From positions 1 through 7,350 of the forward strand of contig JASLAA010000226.1 in NCBI GenBank assembly GCA_030147325.1: DNA of 7,350 nt, written 5' to 3'. Positions 1 to 5,372 of this stretch are shown here, piece after piece. Origin of the DNA: Arthrobacter sp. GTDB lineage: Bacteria > Actinomycetota > Actinomycetes > Actinomycetales > Micrococcaceae. The notes beneath the pieces were generated by a model, which made no database searches, was not told the origin of the DNA, and worked only from the letters and a program-made list of their open reading frames with translations. The position numbers were made by a program, and so were the translations under genes. Each line of letters begins with the position of its first letter. The stretch's first letter is position 1.

Positions 1-2
1 TT

Positions 3-125
3 GGCTTTCAAGCAGCGGACCGCTACCAGCTAGCCGCCGCGCATCAGGTCCAGCTATTCGCCGAAAGCGGACAACTTGCTCGAGAGATCGCTTGGTCACG
101 CCCCCTCACCGTGTTGTCCCACTGA
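3..125 (+). CDS. Possible C-terminal end of a truncated upstream gene
   Basis: Frame 3 is open from the window edge to a TGA at 123-125 and gives about 40 residues. The peptide looks protein-like: a helical stretch reading YQLAAAHQVQLFAESGQLAR, then a short tail ending TVLSH. I do not recognise the family, and no domain motif remains in so short a piece. The frame has moderate G/C bias at third positions. A competing frame (frame 2) is also open to 257, but it is rich in Arg, Pro and Ser and looks like a shadow. If real, the gene reads toward the iminopeptidase gene and ends about 146 bases before it. Chance openness in GC-rich DNA is a serious alternative, so confidence is modest. Confidence 0.35.
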   Translation, partial: GFQAADRYQLAAAHQVQLFAESGQLAREIAWSRPLTVLSH

Positions 126-214
126 GCGGTCCCTCGATGGACACTCGCAAGCCACCCCCTTGTGAACACCTTCAGGGGCCCTTGAGAGCGGAGGCCGCCG
201 CTGCGACCAATCAT

Positions 215-230
215 CGAAGGCGGGCCTTCG
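215..230 (+). terminator. Short hairpin before the iminopeptidase gene
   Basis: CGAAGG at 215-220 and CCTTCG at 225-230 form a 6-bp stem around a CGGG loop. No T-tract follows. It could end transcription of the truncated upstream gene or lie in the leader of the next one. A 6-bp stem in GC-rich DNA can arise by chance. Confidence 0.25.
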
Positions 231-271
231 GAGCCTCCCGTGCTGTCGGCCAGCCGTGACAGACTCCGAAG

Positions 272-1240
272 GTGAATGCCATCTACCCGGCTACGGATCC
301 GCACGACCACGGCGAACTGGATGTGGGCGACGGCCAAACGCTCTATTGGGAGATAGTCGGCAACCCCGACGGACTACCGGCAGTGTGGCTGCACGGCGGC
401 CCAGGCAGCGGCAGTAACTCCGGTGACGGGCGCTACTTCGATCCCGCCGTCTATCGAGTGGTGCTGTTCGACCAGCGCGGTTGTGGTCGAAGTCGGCCCT
501 TGGCCAGCGATCCCGGAGCCGACCTGGCGGTGAACACTACCGAGCACTTGATCGGGGATCTTGAACGGCTGCGCAAGCATCTGTGTATCTCTAGTTGGGT
601 GGTGGCGGGGATTTCTTGGGGAGTCACGTTGGGTTTGGCCTATGCCCAGCGTCACCCGGACCGGGTGCTGGCAATGGTCCTGGCTGCGGTCACCACGGGC
701 ACCCGCCGGGAGATCGATTGGATCACGCGTGAGGTGGGGAGGATCTTTCCGCACGAGTGGAACCAGTTCCTCCAGTTCGTCCCCGAGCGGGAGCGGAGCG
801 GGGATCTCGCAGCTGCCTACAGCCGGCTGCTGGCTAACCCTGACCCTGTCGTGCGGGAGGCAGCTGCCCGGGCTTGGTGTACTTGGGAAGACACGCACGT
901 GTCGTTGGCGCCGGACTGGAGTCCGAGCCGTCGATACGAGAGCGCCTCGTTCCGGATGGTGTTCGCGCGTCTGGTCACCCATTACTGGAGTCACGGCTGC
1001 TTCCTCGCCGACGCTCAACTCCTCACTGGCCTACCCCGCCTGGCTGCTATCCCCGCGGTGCTGATCCATGGCCGTCACGACGTGTCTGGGCCGCTGGACA
1101 CGGCATGGACACTACAGAAAGCATGGCCTGACAGCCGCCTCGTTGTCCTCGATGCCGGCCATGGAGGCGGCACTTTCTCCGACGAGCTAAGGACAGCCCT
1201 CGACGGCTTCCGCGATCTCCACGAACCCGATCCCCGCTGA
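272..1240 (+). CDS. pip: Proline iminopeptidase-type alpha/beta hydrolase
   Basis: This is a probable cytoplasmic serine peptidase of family S33 that removes N-terminal proline from peptides. The 322 residues match the usual family length (about 310-320) with no signal peptide. Visible landmarks are the oxyanion-loop HGGPG at 41-45, DQRGCGRS at 67-74, the nucleophile elbow GISWG with Ser115, the acid in GRHD (Asp270) and the catalytic His297 in AGHGGG. The N-terminal YPATDP...GNPDG pattern and the cap region with AWCTWE at 201-206 are also typical of this group. The elbow is GISWG rather than the usual GGSWG, and the residues after the His are Gly-rich, so the substrate may differ from proline peptides. 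The GTG start is the first possible one after an in-frame TGA at 257-259 and fits family N-termini. No Shine-Dalgarno is visible, so a leaderless or weak start is possible. It stands alone, 123 bases before the next gene. Confidence 0.88.
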   Translation: MNAIYPATDPHDHGELDVGDGQTLYWEIVGNPDGLPAVWLHGGPGSGSNSGDGRYFDPAVYRVVLFDQRGCGRSRPLASDPGADLAVNTTEHLIGDLERLRKHLCISSWVVAGISWGVTLGLAYAQRHPDRVLAMVLAAVTTGTRREIDWITREVGRIFPHEWNQFLQFVPERERSGDLAAAYSRLLANPDPVVREAAARAWCTWEDTHVSLAPDWSPSRRYESASFRMVFARLVTHYWSHGCFLADAQLLTGLPRLAAIPAVLIHGRHDVSGPLDTAWTLQKAWPDSRLVVLDAGHGGGTFSDELRTALDGFRDLHEPDPR

Positions 1241-1330
1241 ACTTGCACTACGGCGCACGCATCCGGCAGAGCCGCCGATCGAAAGTGGAGCCGCATCCAG
1301 GCGGACATCGGGTAGCACCCGTGCGCGCGT

Positions 1331-1345
1331 CCGGTAAGGGACCGG
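1331..1345. promoter_or_regulatory. Small inverted repeat before the DUF4440 gene
   Basis: CCGGT at 1331-1335 and ACCGG at 1341-1345 are inverted around AAGGG, 18 bases before the ATG at 1364. A second short dyad (CGGGT at 1309-1313, ACCCG at 1317-1321) lies just upstream. Both have only 5-bp arms. They could be operator half-sites or leader hairpins, but chance is likely. Confidence 0.2.
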
Positions 1346-1363
1346 CAATCGAGACGGGGTGGA

Positions 1364-1753
1364 ATGGAGCAGGATGCCATTGTGAACGCACGCGTAGCGG
1401 ATGAGCTTGTCGAGCTAGAGCCGATCTTTCACCGTCTCCCGGCAGGGTCGGACCGTGCCGCAATCGAGGCGATCATCGAGCCCACCTTCTTCGAGGTCGG
1501 TGCGTCCGGCAGCGTCTATCGACGCGACTTCGTGTTGCGTGTTGTCGAGCAGCGTTATCTCGACGGCACCGACCCGAACGACGACGCGTGGAAGATTGCT
1601 GACTTCGATGCGGCTGACGTGTCGGACGATCTTGTTCTCGTCACGTACCACCTCGTGTTCGACGGGCGGCCCTCCCGCCGATCAACACTCTGGCGGCGCC
1701 ACGAAGAGGGCTGGCGTGCGATCTATCACCAGGGGACCGCGCAAAGCGCGTGA
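1364..1753 (+). CDS. DUF4440 / NTF2-like small protein
   Basis: The 129-residue protein has the length and pattern of the DUF4440 branch of the NTF2/SnoaL-like cone fold. It starts with a helix (LVELEPIFHRL, 15-25). The family pattern FFEVGASGSVYRR follows at 42-54, then a strand around LVLVTYHL at 90-97, RRSTLWRR at 105-112 and the closing GWRAIYHQGT at 116-125. These are the conserved family positions; the biochemical role of most members is unknown, with ligand binding or small-molecule catalysis proposed. It has no signal peptide or membrane segment and is probably cytoplasmic. ATG 1364 has a weak GGGGTGG upstream; a GTG at 1382 is an alternative start. It lies downstream of the iminopeptidase gene in the same direction, but the gap is too wide to claim co-transcription. 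It converges on the reductase gene. Confidence 0.83.
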   Translation: MEQDAIVNARVADELVELEPIFHRLPAGSDRAAIEAIIEPTFFEVGASGSVYRRDFVLRVVEQRYLDGTDPNDDAWKIADFDAADVSDDLVLVTYHLVFDGRPSRRSTLWRRHEEGWRAIYHQGTAQSA

Positions 1754-1814
1754 TGCGCGACCCCACACCCAACCTCGGAGACCGATCCCCCGTCGGACAC
1801 GGCGAAGTTGCGGC

Positions 1815-2375
1815 CTACGGCCGAGCGATGTCGTATGTCACGCGGAGGAGGCCGTCGCCTTCGCTGCTGTGGTGTCCGCGCATGGTCAGGAGCACGTCGT
1901 CGGTGAGGTCCCCGAAGAGACGGTGTCCTCGCCCGATCAGGACGGGCGCGATTGAGACAGTTATCTCGTCGACGAGTCCCGCCGCCAGGAATGCCTGGAT
2001 GGTGCGACCGCCGTCGATGTAGACCCGTGTGGATGCTCCGGTGTCGAGCATGCTGGCGGCGTCCACGACCGTGCGCGCAACCTCCACCCGGTCGTCTGGA
2101 TCGATCGTCGTGCTCAGCACAATGACCCGCTTTTTGTGGAATGGCCAGGAGTCGAAGCCCAGGACCGTCTCGTAGGTGGAGCGTCCCATCACGAGCGTGT
2201 CGATCGTCGGGAAGAACGTTTCCCAGGTGAGGGCGGGGTGCCGCGTCACATCCGTGGTGTGAGGTCGAGGAATGGGGGCCGTGAGCCAGTCGAGATCACC
2301 ATCGGGTCGCGCGATGAACCCATCGAGGCTCGTGCCGATGAACGCGCATCCTGTCCAGGAGCGATCGTGGGTCAT
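1815..2375 (-). CDS. Dihydrofolate reductase family protein (RibD C-terminal-like)
   Basis: The 186-residue protein belongs to the DHFR/RibD C-terminal-like reductases, NAD(P)H-dependent enzymes of unassigned substrate similar to YyaP/YwjB-type proteins. Landmarks in order are SLDGFIARPDGDLDWL at 16-31 (the substrate/cofactor loop of the fold), VMGRSTYE at 62-69, a strand at RVIVLST (83-89), VYIDGG at 118-123 (nucleotide-binding Gly-Gly) and LVDEITVSIAPVLIGRG at 134-150. The length is full. The start is firm: on the minus strand AAAGG (2382-2386) lies six bases before the ATG. That ATG overlaps the TGA of the upstream tetR gene as ATGA, so translation is probably coupled. Being co-transcribed with a repressor suggests induction by a small molecule, perhaps its substrate. 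It is not a housekeeping folA, since several classical DHFR residues are absent. The substrate is unknown. Confidence 0.88.
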   Translation of the reverse strand: MTHDRSWTGCAFIGTSLDGFIARPDGDLDWLTAPIPRPHTTDVTRHPALTWETFFPTIDTLVMGRSTYETVLGFDSWPFHKKRVIVLSTTIDPDDRVEVARTVVDAASMLDTGASTRVYIDGGRTIQAFLAAGLVDEITVSIAPVLIGRGHRLFGDLTDDVLLTMRGHHSSEGDGLLRVTYDIARP

Positions 2376-2920
2376 GTCCAGCCTTTCAAAAGGTCGTCGA
2401 GAGTGCGGGTGGGCGGGCTCGGTTCGAGCTCGACGGCACGGCGGTACAGGCTGCCGTGCAGCGCGTCCAGCAAGATCAGCGAAGCGCGGTGCGGATCCAC
2501 GTCCGTACGCAGCGGGAGGTGCTCGAGCAGTACGGCCAGGTAGCGGGCCTGCTTGCTCCAGCCGTCGCGTAGCAGGGAGGCGGCTACAGGGGACCCGAGG
2601 TCGCGCATCAAAGCGCCCAGGCCGGAGACGGCTGCCGCAGACGACGGAGCGGCGAAGTTCTCGTCGATGTAGGCACGCAGCTCGGTCAGCTCATCACCTG
2701 GGACGGTGGGGGCATCCGGGATGTGTTGGATCCACCGCCGTGTCAACGCGAGCAGCAACTCCTCCTTCGAACCGAACCGCTTGATCAGACCTGCTGGGCT
2801 CATGCCAGCCGCCGGTGCAACGTCGTGCAGGGTCCACGGCGCCATACTCGGGTGCGCGGCCAGAGCCGCGTCGATGGCGTCGAGCAACTGCTCGTCGGAT
2901 CTGCTCTGCGGTCTCGCCAT
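2372..2920 (-). CDS. TetR/AcrR-family transcriptional regulator
   Basis: The chosen protein has 182 residues. The N-terminal DNA-binding domain spans about residues 8-56, with a helix-turn-helix at 31-52 (WTLHDVAPAAGMSPAGLIKRFGSKEELL in outline). GLIKRFGSKEEL is the TetR recognition-helix and helix-4 signature. The remainder is an alpha-helical ligand-binding and dimerisation region, too variable to name a ligand. An upstream in-frame ATG at 2959 would add 13 residues. I prefer the ATG at 2920 (MARPQSR) because TetR proteins normally start close to their first helix and because the longer form would read through a perfect palindrome. Neither start has a good Shine-Dalgarno. The gene ends with an ATGA overlap onto the reductase gene, so the pair is one operon, most likely autorepressed through the 2926-2945 site. 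Confidence 0.88.
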   Translation of the reverse strand: MARPQSRSDEQLLDAIDAALAAHPSMAPWTLHDVAPAAGMSPAGLIKRFGSKEELLLALTRRWIQHIPDAPTVPGDELTELRAYIDENFAAPSSAAAVSGLGALMRDLGSPVAASLLRDGWSKQARYLAVLLEHLPLRTDVDPHRASLILLDALHGSLYRRAVELEPSPPTRTLDDLLKGWT

Positions 2921-2925
2921 GCCAT

Positions 2926-2945
2926 TAGTGAACCACGGTTCACTA
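2926..2945. promoter_or_regulatory. Perfect 20-bp palindromic operator before tetR/reductase
   Basis: TAGTGAACC (2926-2934) and GGTTCACTA (2937-2945) are exact inverted copies around a 2-bp AC centre. The site ends five bases before the preferred tetR ATG. This size, symmetry and position are typical of a TetR dimer operator used for autoregulation. On the minus strand a possible -10 (TAGATA) abuts and partly overlaps its upstream edge, so binding would block RNA polymerase. The repeat itself is seen; the regulator assignment is inferred. Confidence 0.72.
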
Positions 2946-3048
2946 TCTATCGGTGACATGTCTCACCCGGCGGGGCATCCCCTAACGTCCATTCCCGGGG
3001 CGAATCTCGCTGGTGTTTGGGGTGGCGCAACGCTAGGGGTGTATCGCG

Positions 3049-3079
3049 GCCGCGGGATCTGCTGAGCAGTGACCGCGGC
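3049..3079. repeat. Interrupted 31-bp dyad / stem-loop
   Basis: GCCGCGG at 3049-3055 pairs with CCGCGGC at 3073-3079. Inside, CTGCT (3059-3063) pairs with AGCAG (3065-3069), and both share the same centre at 3064. Only three positions per arm mismatch. It lies between the methyltransferase end and the tetR promoter, both leftward, so it could act as a transcription barrier or a protein site. There is no adjacent T-tract. Confidence 0.4.
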
Positions 3080-3252
3080 TCGCGCTGCCTCCGCGCTTGC
3101 TCTTGCTCAGACATTGGTGCATTGAAGATGTCTACGACGACGCCCTATCCGTGGTGACCGCCCGAGGGCATAACCGACATCAACGCCTGGTGGCATCACG
3201 GACGTCGATGGAACCTATCGAAGGGCCTAAGAAGAATCGGCTTCGGCTTCCG

Positions 3253-3278
3253 GACGATGTGCCCGATACGGCATCGTC
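3253..3278 (-). terminator. Possible terminator hairpin downstream of the methyltransferase
   Basis: GACGATG (3253-3259) and CATCGTC (3272-3278) form a 7-bp stem with a 12-base loop. It lies about 46 bases beyond the methyltransferase stop. On the minus strand a moderately T-rich stretch (ATTCTTCTT) follows some 14 bases later, too far for a classical intrinsic terminator. Confidence 0.28.
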
Positions 3279-3323
3279 GATGCGCTTAAATTCATGCAGC
3301 GCCTGATGAATGGTTTCTGACGA

Positions 3324-4178
3324 CTACTGATCACTGACCCTGCGGGCGATGATTGTGTAGGTGCAGGGTATGAGCTCTCGCTCGGCCTCGGGCCATGCGA
3401 ATCCATCCGAGACTTTTTCCATCCGCGGTGAGAACTTCCACGGGATGGTTTGGCCTTCTTCGAGCCGGAGGATCTGCAGGCCGGCGCCGATGAGGGCGTT
3501 GATGATGTCGGATATTGGGTGAGCCCATTGGAAGGTACGGGAGTGTTCCACCGTGCCGTCACCTGCGTAGGTTGTGGCGTCGTCCCAGACTTGGGCTTGC
3601 CCATTGTTGAAGTATGGGTAACGGACTTGGAGAGGGTCGGCGTGCTCGTCGATGGAGTAGAGCGCGGGGTGGCCGTCCCGGATGTAGAACGTCCCCCCGG
3701 GACGGAGTAGGTCGAAGACCTGTGCAGCCCAACGCTCAAGATCGGGAAGCCAGTTGATCGTACCGATGCTCGTATAGACCAAGTCGAAATCGCCTTCTAC
3801 AGCGTCGCGGGCCTCGAGAACGTCGGTCTCCACCCACGTAGCCTCGATACCTAATCGGCCAGCCAGATTGGCTGCCGATGCCAACGCGGCAGGGGAGAAG
3901 TCCACCCCGGTGACCCGAGCCCCAGCCCGCGCCAGGGAAAGAGTGTCGGTACCGATGTGGCACTGAAGGTGACAAACATTCAGGCCGAGAATGGTGCCGT
4001 TCGGTAGATACGGTCCGAGTGTCGCCAGATCAGCTCGAACGATTCCGCTCAGGTGATCGGGATCATCGAGTTCGGATACGGGGTAGGACTCTTCATGCAG
4101 AGGAACGCGATCCTCCCAATTCTCCAAATTCACAGCACGCGCGGAATCCCAATCAACGTCGACACGATCATCACTCAT
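3324..4178 (-). CDS. Class I SAM-dependent methyltransferase
   Basis: The 284-residue protein is a cytoplasmic S-adenosylmethionine-dependent methyltransferase of the Rossmann-like class I fold. SAM-binding motif I is the variant VCHLQCHIGTDTL at 68-80, followed by the ribose-binding acidic residue Asp93 in VTGVDFS. An acidic motif II lies around ETD at 117-119. FDLVYTSIGTINWLPD at 131-146 matches motif IV and its following helix, and LLRPGG at 157-162 is the usual post-motif turn. The C-terminal third (about 170-280) is a substrate-side extension rich in aromatic residues and ends in the strand TYTIIARR. The acceptor cannot be predicted; small molecules are usual for such stand-alone enzymes. 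ATG 4178 has no Shine-Dalgarno (CTCCTTGC precedes it), but TAGACT lies exactly six bases upstream, suggesting a leaderless message. It diverges from the merR gene. Confidence 0.88.
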   Translation of the reverse strand: MSDDRVDVDWDSARAVNLENWEDRVPLHEESYPVSELDDPDHLSGIVRADLATLGPYLPNGTILGLNVCHLQCHIGTDTLSLARAGARVTGVDFSPAALASAANLAGRLGIEATWVETDVLEARDAVEGDFDLVYTSIGTINWLPDLERWAAQVFDLLRPGGTFYIRDGHPALYSIDEHADPLQVRYPYFNNGQAQVWDDATTYAGDGTVEHSRTFQWAHPISDIINALIGAGLQILRLEEGQTIPWKFSPRMEKVSDGFAWPEAERELIPCTYTIIARRVSDQ

Positions 4179-4181
4179 GCA

Positions 4182-4204
4182 AGGAGTCTAGGTACCACAC
4201 TCCT
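4182..4204 (-). promoter_or_regulatory. Possible leaderless promoter with overlapping inverted repeat
   Basis: On the minus strand TAGACT (4185-4190) fits the actinobacterial -10 pattern TAnnnT and ends six bases before the methyltransferase ATG, so transcription could begin at the A of ATG. I see no good -35. The same bases are covered by an inverted repeat: AGGAGT at 4182-4187 and ACTCCT at 4199-4204, with GGTACC near the centre. A protein bound here would cover the -10. Six-base arms are modest evidence alone. Confidence 0.42.
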
Positions 4205-4220
4205 CAACCCCTTGAAACGC

Positions 4221-4242
4221 CCGCATCAGTAAACTGAAGCGG
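4221..4242. promoter_or_regulatory. 22-bp near-perfect dyad between methyltransferase and merR
   Basis: The arms CCGCATCAGT (4221-4230) and ACTGAAGCGG (4233-4242) are inverted copies with one mismatch, around an AA centre. It lies 43-64 bases upstream of the methyltransferase start and about 150 bases before merR. It is upstream of both genes, so an operator is more likely than a terminator. The bound protein is unknown; the adjacent MerR is one candidate. Confidence 0.5.
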
Positions 4243-4273
4243 CAACCTAGCGCCATCGCTTATGCCCGCCGAA

Positions 4274-4296
4274 GGGACCCCCTGCTGGACGGTCCC
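4274..4296. promoter_or_regulatory. Inverted repeat upstream of merR
   Basis: GGGACC (4274-4279) and GGTCCC (4291-4296) are inverted around 11 bases, about 93 bases before the merR ATG. The spacing resembles dyads placed within MerR-controlled promoters, but I cannot place convincing -35 and -10 boxes around it. Six-base GC-rich arms may be chance. Confidence 0.25.
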
Positions 4297-4388
4297 GGAG
4301 CGTTCGCCGCGTGAGGTCGGGTTTGCACCTACCGCAGCGTCATGTGGTCTGCTCGAAGCACACCCCGTCCCGCTCCGAGAGGTCCGTC

Positions 4389-5288
4389 ATGCATCCGTTC
4401 CCGGCCCCGCCCCGACAGGTCCTGATCGGCGACGCTGCGGCGTTCGTCGGCATCACACCCCGCGCGATCCGCCACTACCACCAGATCGGCCTCCTGCCCG
4501 AGCGGGAGCGGGGCGGCGACGGCCGCCGCCGGTACGGTTACGAGGAGATCATCCGGCTGCTCTGGATCCGACGCATGGCCGACGCCGGGATCGCCCTCGA
4601 CGACATCCGCGACGCCTTCGACGGCGCCGCACCAGATGGCGCCGACGGCGAGGACGAGATCGCAGGCGTCCTCGCGCGACTGCAGGGCACCCTCGCCGCG
4701 CAGGAGGACGAGCTGCAGCGGCGGCGGGCCTCGGTGCAGCGCATGCGGACCCTCGGCAGTCGGCTGGGACTGCTCGACGGTCTCGTTTCCGGCCGCCTCG
4801 AGGGCGCGCCGGCGGGCACGCTGCGCCAGGACGACCTGGACGTCCTGCTGGTCACCGAGCGGATCTTCGGTCCGCTCGGTGCCGCCGTCCAGGCTGGCCG
4901 CTTTCTCGCTTTGGCCGCCGATCCGGCACTGCGAGCGGAATCAGACCGGATCGACGCCGCCGAGGAGGCGCTGGACGACACGGTCCCTGTCGATGACCCC
5001 CGGGTGGCGCAGGTGGCGGCCGAGCGGCACGCTGTCGAGACCGCGCTGATGCGCGCCATCGAGGAGTCCGGTCAGCTGGAGGAAGAGGACGCTCTCTTCG
5101 ATGCCTGGGACGAGTTGCACCCGCCCGAGGACGCCGACGCGGCGCCCCGCCCAAAGTCGGCAGAGGGCTCCCGCGTCAGGAGCGCGGCGGAGGTCATTCG
5201 GAGCATGCCCTACGACTTCTCCCCGGCCCGCCTGCGCTGCATAGAGCTGGCGGTGCACCTCGGCGCGCCGGCAGCGCCGACGCCTTAA
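4389..5288 (+). CDS. MerR-family transcriptional regulator with long C-terminal region
   Basis: The 299-residue protein begins with a MerR winged-helix domain. The helix-turn-helix is at about 12-31 (IGDAAAFVGITPRAIRHYHQ in outline) and GLLPERERGGDGRRRYG at 34-50 forms the wing. The second helical pair (EEIIRLLWIRRMADAGIALDDIR) is at 52-74. An acidic linker and a probable antiparallel dimerisation coiled coil follow at about 88-125. The remaining 170 residues, helical and rich in Glu, Asp and Ala, are not a TipAS or GyrI-like effector domain that I can recognise. No Cys cluster for metal sensing is visible; the only Cys is near residue 284. An upstream in-frame ATG at 4311 exists, but ATG 4389 is chosen because GAGAGG (4377-4382) sits six bases before it and homologous MerR domains start there. 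Third positions are much more G/C-rich than in the neighbouring methyltransferase. The ligand and targets are unknown. Confidence 0.87.
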   Translation: MHPFPAPPRQVLIGDAAAFVGITPRAIRHYHQIGLLPERERGGDGRRRYGYEEIIRLLWIRRMADAGIALDDIRDAFDGAAPDGADGEDEIAGVLARLQGTLAAQEDELQRRRASVQRMRTLGSRLGLLDGLVSGRLEGAPAGTLRQDDLDVLLVTERIFGPLGAAVQAGRFLALAADPALRAESDRIDAAEEALDDTVPVDDPRVAQVAAERHAVETALMRAIEESGQLEEEDALFDAWDELHPPEDADAAPRPKSAEGSRVRSAAEVIRSMPYDFSPARLRCIELAVHLGAPAAPTP

Positions 5289-5307
5289 GCGGGGCCTGCA
5301 GCCTCGC
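5289..5307 (+). terminator. Hairpin immediately after merR
   Basis: GCGGGGC (5289-5295) pairs with GCCTCGC (5301-5307) in a 7-bp stem with one G-U pair and a 5-base loop. It starts directly after the merR stop codon. No T-run follows, which is common in actinobacterial terminators. Being a stem against the stop codon favours a terminator or a stabilising 3' end. Confidence 0.4.
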
Positions 5308-5327
5308 CGCTGACGCGACCTTGGCCG

Positions 5328-5366
5328 GCCAGCGTCCGGTGAGCGATCGGCTATCGGGGCGCTGGT
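5328..5366. terminator. Large imperfect hairpin between convergent merR and tetR
   Basis: Bases 5328-5337 pair with 5357-5366: CCAGCG and CGCTGG are exact, CC/GG extends the stem and two wobble pairs complete it. Above a 6-base bulge, CGAT (5344-5347) pairs with ATCG (5353-5356) around CGGCT. It lies in the 84-base gap where merR and the second tetR meet tail to tail, as expected of a shared bidirectional terminator. There is no T-tract on either strand. Confidence 0.45.
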
Positions 5367-5372
5367 GATGAG

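Larger units (their letters stand above)
2946..3323. other. Intergenic stretch with no convincing gene
   Basis: Nearly 400 bases separate the methyltransferase stop from the tetR promoter. The only forward reading frame of note (3097-3306, TTG start, 69 codons) has no ribosome site and no recognisable motif, and its third positions show little bias. The stretch holds a dyad at 3049-3079, a hairpin at 3253-3278 and a 6-bp inverted pair (AGACAT at 3109, ATGTCT at 3128). It may hold the tetR promoter, terminators for the methyltransferase, or a small RNA. Nothing more can be supported. Confidence 0.5.

Noticed and set aside
171..186. Near-palindrome around GGGCCC at 173-186.
   Set aside because: No loop for a hairpin and no clear promoter context; likely chance.
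44..337. 97-codon minus-strand frame overlapping the iminopeptidase start.
   Set aside because: No motif, and it overlaps the N-terminal coding part of a supported gene.
374..1018. 214-codon minus-strand frame inside the iminopeptidase gene.
   Set aside because: Antisense shadow of a well-supported gene; the peptide is low-complexity and unlike any family.
1811..1823. CGGCC-TAC-GGCCG hairpin at the end of the reductase gene, as a possible bidirectional terminator between convergent genes.
   Set aside because: Only a 5-bp stem overlapping the stop codon, with no T-tract; expected by chance in GC-rich DNA.
3097..3306. Forward 69-codon frame with a TTG start.
   Set aside because: It has no ribosome site, no motif and little third-position bias.
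3183..3323. The methyltransferase frame stays open for 47 codons after its TAG stop, with a helix-like stretch, suggesting stop read-through or a broken longer gene.
   Set aside because: The protein already ends in the normal C-terminal strand TYTIIARR at family length, the extension has no recognisable motif, and 47 open codons are common by chance in GC-rich DNA.
4538..5059. 173-codon minus-strand frame and other frames within merR.
   Set aside because: Ser/Ala/Arg-rich composition typical of shadows in high-GC genes.
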